DNA from: CAVVSD01 sp963750895
Lineage (GTDB): Bacteria; Actinomycetota; Thermoleophilia; Solirubrobacterales; Solirubrobacteraceae
Direction: 5' to 3'
Assembly: GCA_963750895.1 (NCBI GenBank)
Contig: CAVVSD010000008.1
Coordinates: forward strand, 682,001-746,000
Length of the DNA: 64,000 nt
Positions 16,529 through 25,669 of this stretch are shown here, piece after piece (within the stretch, counting starts at the first letter, position 1; each line of letters begins with the position of its first letter). The notes under the pieces are model-generated. The model did no database searches. It saw only the letters and a program-made list of their open reading frames with translations, and was not told the origin of the DNA. A program made the position numbers and the translations under genes.

Positions 16529-19434
16529 TCAGAGCTCGCGACGGGCGCGTTCGATCGCCCGCGCGAGCTCGACGCGTGAGGTCACGCCGACCTTGCGGAA
16601 GACGTTGCGCAGGTGCGTCTCGACCGTCTTCGGGCTGAGGAACAGCTCGCCGGCGATCTCCGCGTTGGTCTTGCGCGCGGCGACGAGCTCGGCGATCTGC
16701 AGCTCGCGCCCCGTCAGCGCGGCCAGGCCCTCCCCGCCGGCCGTGCCGGGGCGCGTGCGGCGGTACACCCGGCGCCCCATGCGGCGCAGCTCCTGCTCGG
16801 CGGCATCGCGATGCGGGAGCGCGCCGCACGCCGCGAACGTGTCGGCCGCGCGCTCGAGCTCGGCCACCGCGCGCTCCTCGTCGCCGACCGCGGCGAAGGC
16901 GCGGCCGGCGAGGAGACGCGAGAGCGCCGCCTCGATGACGACCCCGACGCTGTCGGCGGCCTCCGCGGCGACGAGCGCCCGCTCCGCCGCGCCCTGCGCA
17001 TCCCCGGCGCGCAGCGCGACCACGGCGGCCGCGCGCGCCGCCCAGACGACCGCCGTCGGCAGCCCGAGCGCAGCTGCATGCGCCTCGGCCTCGGCGACGG
17101 TCCGCGCGGCGTCCTCGTCGCGCCCGAGGTCGGCGTAGGCCATCGCCAGCGCCTCGAAGCCGAGGCCGCGCCACGCGCCCGGGATCCAGCTCAGCGAGGC
17201 ACGGCCGTCGCCCGTCGTCAGGACCTCGACCGCCCGCGCGCTGTGCCCGGCCATCGCCGACGCCCGCGCGGCTGTCATCGCCGCCCACGCCGACAGGACG
17301 CTCTCGTCGAGCCGCTGCGTCAGGCCCAGCGCCTCCTCGGCCATCTCCCGCGCCGCCTCGACGTCGCCCTCCGTCAGGGCGAGGAGCGCGCGGTTGCGCA
17401 GCATCCACGCCATGCTCTGCGTGATCCCCGCGAGCCGCGCCGCCTCGACGCCGGCGTCGAGGATGGCGGTCGCCTCCGCGAGACGACCGCGCATGAAGTG
17501 CGCGGCGCCCAGCGCCGGCAGCAGCGTGGGGTGCAGGTAGCCGGCGGCGCGGCCCAGCCGCAGCGCCCGCTCGGCGTGCGCCACCGCCTCGTCGTAGCGG
17601 TCGAGGAACGTCGCCGCCGACGTGAGGTACACGGCCGCGTCCGAGCGCGCGCCGAGCTCCTCGTCGGGAAGCGCCGCGACGAGCGCCGCGGCCCCGGCGT
17701 AGCTCTCCGCGGCGTCGGCCATGCGCTCGGCGACCGCGTGGCCCAGGGCGAGGATCGCCCAGGCGCCGGCGGTCAGCGGACCGTCGCCGATCTCACGGGC
17801 GGCCGCCAGCGCGCGTTCCGCCCACTCGCAGACCGCCTCCGGCTCCGCGCGCAGCAGCGCGTCGAGCGCCAGCTCGATCATGAGCGCGACCGCGTCGGGC
17901 GCCGACGCGTCCTGGAGGCGGTCGAGGCTCGCGCGCAGCCGGGCATGGGCCTCGTCGTGGCGCCCGAGCAGGCGCTCCACGCTCGCGCACGTGGTCGTCA
18001 GCTGCACCGTCAGCCCGATCGCGTCCTCCGGCACGAGCGCGAGGCAGGCGAGCAGGTCGGCGTGGCTCTCGGCGAGCCGGCCCTCGGCGGCGAGCGCCCT
18101 CGCGCGAGCGAGGAGCAGCTCGACGCGCAGCTCCGCGGGCGCGCTCTCGGACATCAGGCGCAGGGCTGCGCTGAACCACCGCGCTGCGCTCGCCGGGGCC
18201 CTGAGCAGCGCGCTGGTGCCGGCCGCCGCGAGGACCGCCACCGCGTCGAGATCGCCGTGGCGCGCGGACTGCTCGACGTGATGCGCCCGCCCGAGCGCCG
18301 GCGCGCTGCGGGCGGCCAGGACCACCGCGCAGCGCTCGTGCGCGCCGAGCCGCCACCCGCCGGGCGCGCTCTCGTACACCGCGCGTCGCACGAGGGGATG
18401 ACGGAAGCGGAAGCGGCGCGGGACGTCCGTCGCACGGATCAGCCCGAGACCGAGCAGCTCGTCGAAGGCGTCCATCGCGATCGCGTCGCTGACGTCGGCG
18501 GCGGCCGCGGCGAGGTCGGGCTCGAACGGGTCCCCGGAGACGGCCGCGCCGCGCAGCACGGCGCGCGTGTCGTCGGAGAGGAGCCCGAGCTCCTCGGCGA
18601 GCGAGGCGATCACCGCGGGCGGCACGCCCACCTCCTCCAGCCCCGCGCCGGCCAGCCCCGTGCCGTCGCCGGCGGCGCCGTTCGCACGCGCGAGCTGCTG
18701 GAGGTAGAAGGGGTTGCCGCCCGAGTCCGCGTACAGCGCCTCGGCCCGTTCGCGGCCGACCTGCTCGCCGAGCAGCTCGGCGGCGGCTCCGGCGCCAGGC
18801 CGGTCAGCTCGAGGCGGGTCACGACGCCCTGGCGTTCGGCGCGGTGCAGGGCGGCGGCCAGGCGCTCGGGGAGCTGTCGCGGCCGGCCCGCCACCACGAG
18901 CAGGACGGCCGCGTCGGGCGGGCTGCGCAGCAGCGCCGCGAGCAGGTCGACCGACGCGGGATCGGCCCAGTGCACGTCGTCGAGCGTCAGCACGAGCGGG
19001 CGGCGCACCGCCAATCGCTCGAGCAGCTCGCGCACCGCCCGGTGCGCGCGGTAGCGCTCGTCCTGGAGCACCGGCCCGCCGTCCGCGGCGTGATCGGCCA
19101 GCGACGGGAGCACCTGCGCCAGCTCGACCCGGACGTCCTCACGCAACGACCCGACGAGCTGCGGATCCAGGCCGGCGACGTACTCGTCCAGCGCATCGAC
19201 GAACACCCAGAACGGGAGGTCGCGCTCGAGCTCGGACGCGCTGCCGGCGAGCACGGTGCACCCATCGGCATCCGCCCGCGCCGCCAGCTCGGCCAGCAGG
19301 CGCGTCTTGCCGATCCCCGGCTCGCCCTCGACGACCAGGCAGCCCGTGCTCCCCTCGCGGACGACGCCGAGCGCATCGTCGACGGCCGCCATCTCGGCGG
19401 TACGCCCAACGAGGTGATCGCCGATGGTTGTCAT
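16529..19434 (-). CDS. LAL-type LuxR regulator with AAA ATPase domain, broken by one frameshift
   Basis: About 968 residues if the frame is repaired. Residues 1-220 (19434 to about 18790) form the ATPase: Walker A VVEGEPGIGKTRLLAEL and Walker B LVLTLDDVHWADP. The centre is helical TPR-like repeat. The C-terminus is a LuxR HTH (LTGRELQIAELVAARKTNAE, then SPKTVETHLRNVFRKVGVTS). MalT-like (LAL) regulators switch on ligand and ATP binding. At about 18787-18790 the frame after LELTGLAPE changes. The next frame continues as AAAELLGEQVGRERAEALYA, consistent with one missing G (GAG-GCC reading GA-GCC). As given, the DNA encodes two pieces: 18610-19434, and an open frame ending at 16529. Confidence 0.88.
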
Positions 19435-19477
19435 CGCGCTGACACTGCCGCGCGACGAGCATAAACCGGCGGGGTTC

Positions 19478-20404
19478 TCAGCGAGGGTTGTCGGCGCGCC
19501 AGGCGACGTAGTCGGCGACCGCCGAGGCGACGTCGAAGACCGGCGCGAAGCCGGTGTCGCGCGTGAGTCGGGTGATGTCGAGGTAGGGGTCGTCGCCGGG
19601 GCCGTGCCGGCGTCCGGGCAGGAGCTCGAGCCGCAGGCCCGGGACGATCGCCTCCAGGGCGTCCGCGAACTCGCGGTTGGTGAACGGCCGGCCGCTGGAC
19701 ACGTTGTAGGTGTCGTGCTGCAACGCCGGCGCGGTCGTCAGGAGGGCGATCGCGCGCCCGGCGTCGGGTGCGTAGCACGAGTCCCCGCCGTCGTCGGCGT
19801 ACAGCGGCTGCGGCTCCTCGCCGCGGAGCACGGCGCTGATGTACGGAGGGATGTGGAAGAACGGCGACTCGGGGTCGACCAGCGGCCCCCAGACCGTCCC
19901 GATCCGGAGCACGACCGGCTGGATGCCGGTGCCCTGGAGGCTGTGCGTGGTGAGTGGCTCGACGGACTTCTTGAAGGCGACGATCAGGTGCGGCAGCGCG
20001 GTGGTGGGCAGCGCGAGGTTCTCGTGCCAGGGGACCTCCGTCCGGCCGACGTACACGCCGAGGCTGCTCGCGACGGCGAACCTGTGGACCTCCCACGTCC
20101 GGGCGGCGTCGAGCGCGTTGAGCAGACCGATCGTGTCCGTGCGGAAGTAGCGGACCGGATCCGCCTCCGGGATGCTGCCGGCGAGGTGGACGATGTCGCT
20201 GACGTCGTGGCGATCGCCCAGGGCGAGGAACGCGTCCCGGTCGGTGACATCGAGGGATTCCACGGTGACGCGGCCCTCGAGGAACGACGGGACGCCGGTC
20301 CTGCGGTTCGCGGTCACGACGACGTCGTGTCCGAGATCGGCGAGCGCGCGGGCGGTGTGGGCGCCGATCATGCCCAGCCCACCGGTGACGAGGATCGTCG
20401 TCAC
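19478..20404 (-). CDS. NAD-dependent epimerase/dehydratase (extended SDR)
   Basis: 308 residues from the GTG at 20404. MTTILVTGGLGMIGAHTARA is the Rossmann TGGxGxIG. SLDVTDRDAF and IVHLAGSIPEADP follow the SDR pattern (D binding adenine, then the HLAG strand). FAVASSLGVYVG holds the catalytic Ser/Thr strand. The usual YxxxK appears displaced (LIVAFKKSVEPL), so the exact chemistry is uncertain. A nucleotide-sugar or small-carbonyl substrate is likely. The start overlaps the stop of the cNMP/TrxR-like gene (GTGA), indicating coupled translation in a two-gene operon. Confidence 0.88.
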   Translation of the reverse strand: MTTILVTGGLGMIGAHTARALADLGHDVVVTANRRTGVPSFLEGRVTVESLDVTDRDAFLALGDRHDVSDIVHLAGSIPEADPVRYFRTDTIGLLNALDAARTWEVHRFAVASSLGVYVGRTEVPWHENLALPTTALPHLIVAFKKSVEPLTTHSLQGTGIQPVVLRIGTVWGPLVDPESPFFHIPPYISAVLRGEEPQPLYADDGGDSCYAPDAGRAIALLTTAPALQHDTYNVSSGRPFTNREFADALEAIVPGLRLELLPGRRHGPGDDPYLDITRLTRDTGFAPVFDVASAVADYVAWRADNPR

Positions 20405-22050
20405 CCCTGCCCACCGAGGTAGGCGTGCACCGCGGATACGACGACCGATCCCTCTCCGACGGCGGAGGCGACCCGTTTGACCGAGCCGGCGCGGACGTCG
20501 CCGACGGCGAACAGGCCGGCGACGGACGTCGCGAAGGTTCCCTGGGTCGTCACGAATCCCTTGGGGTCGAGCTCGACGCCCGCATCGCGAAGCCATGCGG
20601 TACGCGGCACGGCGCCGATCATCAGGAACAGTCCCCCGGCCTCGAGTCGGACGTCCTGTTGCCGGTGCTCGTCTCGCCACGTGAGCTCGGACAGACGCTT
20701 CTCGCCGCCGGCCGACGTCAGGTGTGACCGGGGGTGGACGGTGATCCGGTCGTGGTGGGTGAGCCGTTGCGCGAGATAGCTGGACATCGTCTCGGAGAGG
20801 TCGTCGCGCCGGATGAGGACGTGCACGTGGTCGACCTGCTGCGCGAGGAACAGCGCAGCCTGCCCGGCCGAGTTGGCGCCTCCCACCACGACCACGTCCT
20901 GACCGATGCAGGCTCGCGCTTCGAGCTCGGTCGCGGCGTAGTACACGCCGCGACTCTCGAACTCGGCGATACCCGGGATCTCGAGCCGGCGGTACTGCAC
21001 GCCGCTGGCGACGACCACGGCCCGGGCGGCGACGTCGTTGCGGTCATCGAGTCGGACCTCGAACCCGTCAGCGGTGCGCGAGAGTCCGGTGACCGACCGA
21101 GGCGAGACGAACCGTGCCCCGAACTTGACCGCCTGCAGCATCGCCGACCGGGCCAGCTCGCCGCCGGCGATCCCGCGTGGGAAGCCGAGGTAGTTCTCGA
21201 TCCGCGACGACGTGCCGGCCTGCCCTCCCAGAGCGACCCCCTCGGCGATGACGACATCGAGTCCTTCGGAGGCCCCGTAGACGGCGGCGGCCAGGCCTGC
21301 TGGTCCGGCGCCGACGATCAGGAGATCGCAACGCTCCTGGTCGGGCAGCCCGGAGAGGTCGAGACCGACGGCCGCAGCCAGATCGCGCGTCGTCGGTTGC
21401 GTCAGGGTGCGTCCTCGTCCGGTGACCACGGCCGTTCCCTGCTCCGGGAGCGCGCACGTCGCGGCGACCTCGCTCCACGCGGACGGGTCCGAGCGCAGCA
21501 CGATCCGATAGGGCACGTGATTGCGCTCGGCGAACTCCTGCAACCGGTGCATGTCACGATCGTCGTCGCCGACGAGGACCAGGCCACCCTCCCCCAGACG
21601 GGTCAGCAGACGCCGCCGGGCGTCGAAGGCGGAGAGCAACACGTCGCTCAGCTCCGTGGAGGTCGCCATGAGCCGACTCAGGTCCGTGACGCGCACGCGC
21701 AGGACCGTCGTGTCCGCCATCGCAACGCCGGCGAGGAAGGCCGGCTGTCCCATGAGCATGCCGAGCTCGCCGACGAAGTCGCCGGCCTCGACCACGAACC
21801 TGACCCGGCCACCTCTCCGGTCGACGAGACAGACTCCGCCGGCGAGGACGAGGTACAGGTCGTAGAGGTCGCCCGCATCCCACAACGTCTCGCCGGCCTC
21901 GGGCTGGAGGACATCGCCGACCGAGTCCAGCAGCCGCCGGCCCTCCTCATCGAACTCCGCCCACGCCTGGATCTCGACCTGATCCGCTCGTCGAGACGAG
22001 TAGCGGGTCCGCTCGTCTGGCTTCGGGGTTGCGCCGGGCATGGGCTTCAC
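20401..22050 (-). CDS. cNMP-binding-domain / thioredoxin-reductase-like FAD oxidoreductase
   Basis: 549-residue fusion. Residues about 25-140 are a cyclic-nucleotide-binding (CRP-type) barrel, with AGDFVGELGMLMGQPAFLA as its phosphate-binding cassette. Residues about 150-210 look like a degraded glutaredoxin-like segment. Residues about 235-549 are the thioredoxin-reductase-type flavoprotein: CDLLIVGAGPAGLAAAVYGA for FAD, VVVVGGANSAGQAALFL for NAD(P)H, and a C-terminal FAVGDVRAGSVKRVASAVGE. The redox CxxC normally before the second Rossmann motif is missing (YYAATELEARACIG instead), so it cannot be a classical TrxR. GTG start at 22050, ATG possible at 22041. Coupled to the SDR downstream. Confidence 0.88.
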   Translation of the reverse strand: MKPMPGATPKPDERTRYSSRRADQVEIQAWAEFDEEGRRLLDSVGDVLQPEAGETLWDAGDLYDLYLVLAGGVCLVDRRGGRVRFVVEAGDFVGELGMLMGQPAFLAGVAMADTTVLRVRVTDLSRLMATSTELSDVLLSAFDARRRLLTRLGEGGLVLVGDDDRDMHRLQEFAERNHVPYRIVLRSDPSAWSEVAATCALPEQGTAVVTGRGRTLTQPTTRDLAAAVGLDLSGLPDQERCDLLIVGAGPAGLAAAVYGASEGLDVVIAEGVALGGQAGTSSRIENYLGFPRGIAGGELARSAMLQAVKFGARFVSPRSVTGLSRTADGFEVRLDDRNDVAARAVVVASGVQYRRLEIPGIAEFESRGVYYAATELEARACIGQDVVVVGGANSAGQAALFLAQQVDHVHVLIRRDDLSETMSSYLAQRLTHHDRITVHPRSHLTSAGGEKRLSELTWRDEHRQQDVRLEAGGLFLMIGAVPRTAWLRDAGVELDPKGFVTTQGTFATSVAGLFAVGDVRAGSVKRVASAVGEGSVVVSAVHAYLGGQG

Positions 22051-22053
22051 GAG

Positions 22054-22073
22054 AAAACCCCGCCGTGGCGGGG
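22054..22073 (-). terminator. rho-independent terminator after tRNA-Arg
   Basis: Minus-strand CCCCGC-CACG-GCGGGG followed by TTTT: a 6-bp all-GC stem with a 4-nt loop and a short T run, starting 13 bp past the tRNA 3' end. It lies only 3 bp before the GTG start of the cNMP/TrxR-like gene. Confidence 0.85.
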
Positions 22074-22085
22074 CATCTCACGCAG

Positions 22086-22159
<74 letters not shown>

Positions 22160-22193
22160 TGGGGCACTGCGAGAGCGGAGTCTAGCCCCCGCG

Positions 22194-22847
22194 TCATTCG
22201 CGGCGGCGCCACAGCAGGGAGCAGACCACCGCGACGGCGATCGTGAACAGGGCGACGGAGGCCAGGTCGCCCGCGAGGCGGCCCGGGACCTCGCCCGCGT
22301 GCGTGGTGTCCAGGGCCCGGGCCGTCGGGACCACGGGCGGCAGGTCGAGGGGCAGGGTGAGCAGCGCGCACGCCGACAGACCGAGCACCGCGATGGCGCG
22401 GTTGCGGACGATCGGCTGCGAGAACAGCGCGGCGAGCGCAGTGCCGGCGACCGCGGAGCCGAGGTTCGCGAGCAGGACGAGCGCGATCTCCCCGAGATGC
22501 GGCGTGCGCTCGAAGCGGCCGGTGACGAGCGGGAGCGCGAGGACGAGCACCGACGTCAGCGCGGCGAGGGCGCCCGCCGCCAGGAGCCTGGCCAGCGCGA
22601 ACCGACCGCCTCCGACGGTGGCGGTGAGCACCTGGCGGTCCGCCGCGCCCTGCGAGTTGAAGAGCCCGAGCGCCAGCCAGCACTGCGCCGCGAAGAGGAA
22701 CGCCGCGACGGTCCCCGCGGTCGACAGCACCGGATTCGGCGGCTGCGCGTAGAGCACGACGACGCCGGCGAGCAGGACGACGGTCGGCGCGACGAACCCG
22801 CGCGTGCGGAGGTGCTCGGACAGCAGGTAGCGCGCGGCGGCGATCAC
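22194..22847 (-). CDS. ABC transporter permease-like membrane protein
   Basis: 217 residues with about six hydrophobic segments (for example FVAPTVVLLAGVVVLYAQPP and a final LFTIAVAVVCSLLWRRRE). It has no recognisable substrate domain but partners the ATPase immediately upstream: its GTG at 22847 overlaps that gene's TGA (GTGA). Together they form a small ABC-2-like pair, probably two copies of each per transporter. Direction and substrate are unknown. Ends 34 bp before tRNA-Arg on the same strand. Confidence 0.8.
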   Translation of the reverse strand: MIAAARYLLSEHLRTRGFVAPTVVLLAGVVVLYAQPPNPVLSTAGTVAAFLFAAQCWLALGLFNSQGAADRQVLTATVGGGRFALARLLAAGALAALTSVLVLALPLVTGRFERTPHLGEIALVLLANLGSAVAGTALAALFSQPIVRNRAIAVLGLSACALLTLPLDLPPVVPTARALDTTHAGEVPGRLAGDLASVALFTIAVAVVCSLLWRRRE

Positions 22848-23629
22848 GGTCGGCGTGCCCGGATCCGGGCGGGTGTGTCCCCGCGGCCCTCGGCGTAGGA
22901 GATGACGTGCCAGCCGCGCGCGAGCAGGGACGCGAGCTCGGCGTCGCCGTCCTGCGCCGCGACCGCCAGGTCGACGACGTCGTCCTCGATCGTCTCGCCG
23001 GTGGCCACGCGCCCGTCCTCGATGCGCCACACGCGGTCGGCGACCGACGGGGCGGCGATGGGCGGCCGGTGGTCGCTGAACACGACCGTCCGCCCGGCGG
23101 CGGCCTGCTCGGCGATGAGCCCGCGCACCGCGTCCTGGGCCTCGCCGTCGAGCCCGGCGTAGGGCTCGTCGAGGACCGCGAGGCGCGGCTCGCCGAGGAG
23201 CGCCTGGACGAGCACGACCTTCTGGAGCGAGCCCTTCGACAGCGCCTCGAGCCGCTCGGCCGTCAGGGCGCCGAGTCCCAGGCGCTCGACCAGCGCGCCC
23301 GCGCGGCGCTCGCCCTCGGCACGGTCCAGGCCGCGGAGGCGCGCGTGCCGGCGCAGGTACGCGGCGACGGAGAACGGCGGCGGCGGCGCGAGACGCTCGG
23401 GCCCGTAGCCGACGGTCACGCCGGCGGCGGCGACGCGCTCGCCGCGCGAGGGCATCGTCGCCCCGGCGAGCAGGCGCAGGAGGGTCGACTTGCCCGACCC
23501 GTTGGAGCCGCGCACCTCGACGATCCGCCCCGGCTCGAGCGCGACGTCGACGTCGCGCAGCACCCAGGGGCCGCCCCAGCGGTACCGCTTGCCGGCGCCA
23601 CGCAGACCCACCACGGCGTCATCGACCAT
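22844..23629 (-). CDS. ABC transporter ATP-binding protein
   Basis: 261 residues. Walker A is VRGSNGSGKSTLLRLLAGA (about residues 40-58). Walker B with D-loop is LAVLDEPYAGLD. The H-loop is VVFSDHRPP. The ABC signature is degenerate, LSKGSLQK in place of LSGGQ, as seen in several ABC-2/exporter ATPases. A C-terminal extension of about 60 residues follows the core. It is cotranscribed with the permease at 22194. Its start lies 27 bp downstream of tRNA-Ser(GCT) on the same strand, so read-through from the tRNA promoter is possible. Confidence 0.9.
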   Translation of the reverse strand: MVDDAVVGLRGAGKRYRWGGPWVLRDVDVALEPGRIVEVRGSNGSGKSTLLRLLAGATMPSRGERVAAAGVTVGYGPERLAPPPPFSVAAYLRRHARLRGLDRAEGERRAGALVERLGLGALTAERLEALSKGSLQKVVLVQALLGEPRLAVLDEPYAGLDGEAQDAVRGLIAEQAAAGRTVVFSDHRPPIAAPSVADRVWRIEDGRVATGETIEDDVVDLAVAAQDGDAELASLLARGWHVISYAEGRGDTPARIRARRP

Positions 23630-23655
23630 GGGACGAGGATGCCAGCGGTGGAAAG

Positions 23656-23745
23656 CGGAGAGGGCGGGATTCGAACCCGCGAACGAGCTTGCCGCCCGTT
23701 ACTCGCTTAGCAGGCGAGTGCCTTCAGCCTCTCGGCCACCTCTCC
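23656..23745 (-). tRNA. tRNA-Ser (anticodon GCT)
   Basis: 90 nt with discriminator G. Acceptor GGAGAGG/CCTCTCC. Anticodon stem CTCGC/GCGAG around CTGCTAA, giving GCT. Long class II variable arm and T arm GCGGG-TTCGAAT-CCCGC. No encoded CCA. It is divergent from the isomerase-like gene at 23800. Confidence 0.97.
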
Positions 23746-23799
23746 GGGAACGGCCCGGTCAGTGTAGAGCCGCCGCCTGTAGGGTCGCGCACCCGTCAC

Positions 23800-24561
23800 A
23801 TGCTTCCCTGGTCGGCGCACATCTCGTTGCTCTACGCAGAGCATCCGTACCCCGAACGTCCCGGGCTCGCACGCGCGGCCGGTTTCGACTGGGTGGAGTC
23901 GCACTGGCCCGCGACGGCCGGGGACCGCGACGCGCTCGCGTCGGCGGCGACCGACCACGGCCTGCGGGTGGCGCTCGTGAACACCGACGGCGGGGACATG
24001 GCGGCCGGAGAGCGCGGGCAGCTCTGCGATCCCGCGCGCGAGGAGCTCGCGCGGGCCAGGTTCCTCGAGGGCGTCGACCTGGCCGAGCGTGTCGGCGCGC
24101 GCAGCCTGCACGCCCTCGTCGGCGCGGTCCCGGCCGGCGTGGCGGATCGCGTCGCGTGGGAGCAGGCGGAGGGGATGCTGCGCGAGCTCGTGCCCGAGGC
24201 GACCGGCCGCGGCGTCGCGGTCGTGATCGAGGCGCTGAACCCGCACGACGCGCCGGGCTACCTCACGCCGTCGCCCGAGGCGGCGCTGCGCCTCTCGCAG
24301 GCGGTGGGTGCCGGCGTGCTGCTCGACGCGTACCACATGCTGCGCCTGGGTCGAGACCCCGCCGCCGAGGCGCGGGCGCTCGCCGGCGCGATCGGGCACG
24401 TGCACGTCGCGGACGCGCCGGGGCGCCGCGCGCCGGGCACGGGCGAGCTCGACCTGTGGGGGTTCCTCGAGGCGGTCGAGGCGGCCGGCTACGACGGTCC
24501 CGTCGGACTGGAGTACGACGCCGAGGGCGACACGCCCGGCTCGCTGCGCTTCCTCGGCTGA
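23800..24561 (+). CDS. hydroxypyruvate isomerase-like TIM-barrel protein
   Basis: 253 residues from the ATG at 23800 (the open frame extends back into tRNA-Ser and is ignored). An AP-endonuclease-2/xylose-isomerase-like barrel: LPWSAHISLLYAEHPYPERP opens as in hydroxypyruvate isomerases (S-A-N/H-I/L-S-x-L-Y). VVIEALNPHDAPGYL carries the metal-binding Glu, LLDAYHMLRLGRDP the Asp/His pair, and IGHVHVADAPGRRAPGTGEL the second His and the typical R-x-x-P-G-x-G-E. VGLEYDAEGDT gives the last Glu. It probably isomerises or epimerises a small hydroxy-keto acid or sugar. First gene of the cluster leading to nitrile hydratase, 15 bp before the methyltransferase. Confidence 0.85.
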   Translation: MLPWSAHISLLYAEHPYPERPGLARAAGFDWVESHWPATAGDRDALASAATDHGLRVALVNTDGGDMAAGERGQLCDPAREELARARFLEGVDLAERVGARSLHALVGAVPAGVADRVAWEQAEGMLRELVPEATGRGVAVVIEALNPHDAPGYLTPSPEAALRLSQAVGAGVLLDAYHMLRLGRDPAAEARALAGAIGHVHVADAPGRRAPGTGELDLWGFLEAVEAAGYDGPVGLEYDAEGDTPGSLRFLG

Positions 24562-24576
24562 CGGCTTCTGCTACCG

Positions 24577-25653
24577 ATGTCGGGCATGCTCGCGACCGCG
24601 TTGCCCGCCACCACGATCGCCACGCTGCGCTGCCAGCGGACGCTCGAACCGCTGCAGCCGCGTGACGACGGCCTCTGGTCTCCCGCCGCCGACCTGTTGT
24701 ATCCCGTCCGCGACGACCTGGTCTACATGGGCTACGACGCGCCCGAGACCGACTGGATCGAGCAGACGATGGAGGAGGAGCGCGTCTGGCAGGGCACGCC
24801 CGAGAACATCGACCAGGACATCGAGTTCCTGCGGATCAGCGCGCCGGGGCTCGTCGACGTCATCAACCTCATCGGCCAGCTCGGCGCCGCGACGCCCGGC
24901 GACCGGCTCATCGACGTCGGCAGCGGATCGGGCTGGGGCAGCTGGCTGTTCGCCGAGGCGGGCTACGACCCGTGGATGGTCGACTTCGAGCCCAACTCCC
25001 TCTGGCTCGGCGGCCTCTACGAGCATCCCCGCATGGGCCCGGGCAAGCGGATCGTCGGCGACGCGACGCTCCTGCCGTTCGCCGACGCGACGTTCGGCGT
25101 GGCGCTGGTGAAGGAGTTCGCGCACCACGTCGCCGACAAGGACCGGCTGTTCGCCGAGGTCAACCGGGTGCTGCGGCCGGGCGGTCTCGTCGTCCTCATC
25201 GAGCCGACGCACAGCCTGTGGATGTCCGTGCAGCGCATGCGCGGCGAGGACCCCGACGAGGGCCACAGCCAGCACGAGCTCACCTGGCGTGAGACGTACG
25301 TGCGGGCGCTCGCACGGAACGGCATGCGCACGTTCTGGCAGGGGCAGCTGTTCCACGGCGGTCCCGGGCGGATGCCGCTCACGCGGACGCTCAAGCGCCG
25401 TTCCCGGGAGGATCTGCGCGCCGGCCGGCACCGGCGCAGCGCCTTGGCCTGGGCGCACGAGCACGTCATCGGCGGAGGGAGCAGCATGGTCGCGCTGGCG
25501 CGCAAGGACCGCCACCTCCACCGTCGCCCGATCCCGGAGATCCGGATCGTCGACCCCGCGCTCCTGCGGTCGGGGCAGGCCGACCGGGAGGCGTTCGCGC
25601 CGTTGCGCGAGATCCTCATCGAGGCGGCGACGGGCCTCCGCCGCTCGCCGTAG
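24577..25653 (+). CDS. class I SAM-dependent methyltransferase
   Basis: 358 residues. Residues about 95-215 hold the Rossmann methyltransferase core: motif I RLIDVGSGSGWGSWLFAEAG, an acidic motif II end (WMVDFEPNS), GDATLLPFADATFGVALVKE (motif IV region) and NRVLRPGGLVVLIEP (post-motif). An N-terminal segment of about 90 residues, rich in acidic residues and containing one Cys (LRCQRTLEP), resembles a degraded Trm112-like lead. The acceptor substrate is unknown. It lies 15 bp after the isomerase and 16 bp before nitrile hydratase alpha, so it is probably in the same transcript. Confidence 0.87.
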   Translation: MSGMLATALPATTIATLRCQRTLEPLQPRDDGLWSPAADLLYPVRDDLVYMGYDAPETDWIEQTMEEERVWQGTPENIDQDIEFLRISAPGLVDVINLIGQLGAATPGDRLIDVGSGSGWGSWLFAEAGYDPWMVDFEPNSLWLGGLYEHPRMGPGKRIVGDATLLPFADATFGVALVKEFAHHVADKDRLFAEVNRVLRPGGLVVLIEPTHSLWMSVQRMRGEDPDEGHSQHELTWRETYVRALARNGMRTFWQGQLFHGGPGRMPLTRTLKRRSREDLRAGRHRRSALAWAHEHVIGGGSSMVALARKDRHLHRRPIPEIRIVDPALLRSGQADREAFAPLREILIEAATGLRRSP

Positions 25654-25669
25654 GTGGGATGCTGGTCCC

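Noticed and set aside
18780..18800. Programmed ribosomal frameshift in the LAL gene
   Set aside because: No slippery heptamer or following structure of known type is evident; one missing base is the simpler reading.
16613..19054. 813-codon plus-strand open frame opposite the LAL regulator
   Set aside because: Antisense artefact; the minus strand carries Walker and HTH motifs.
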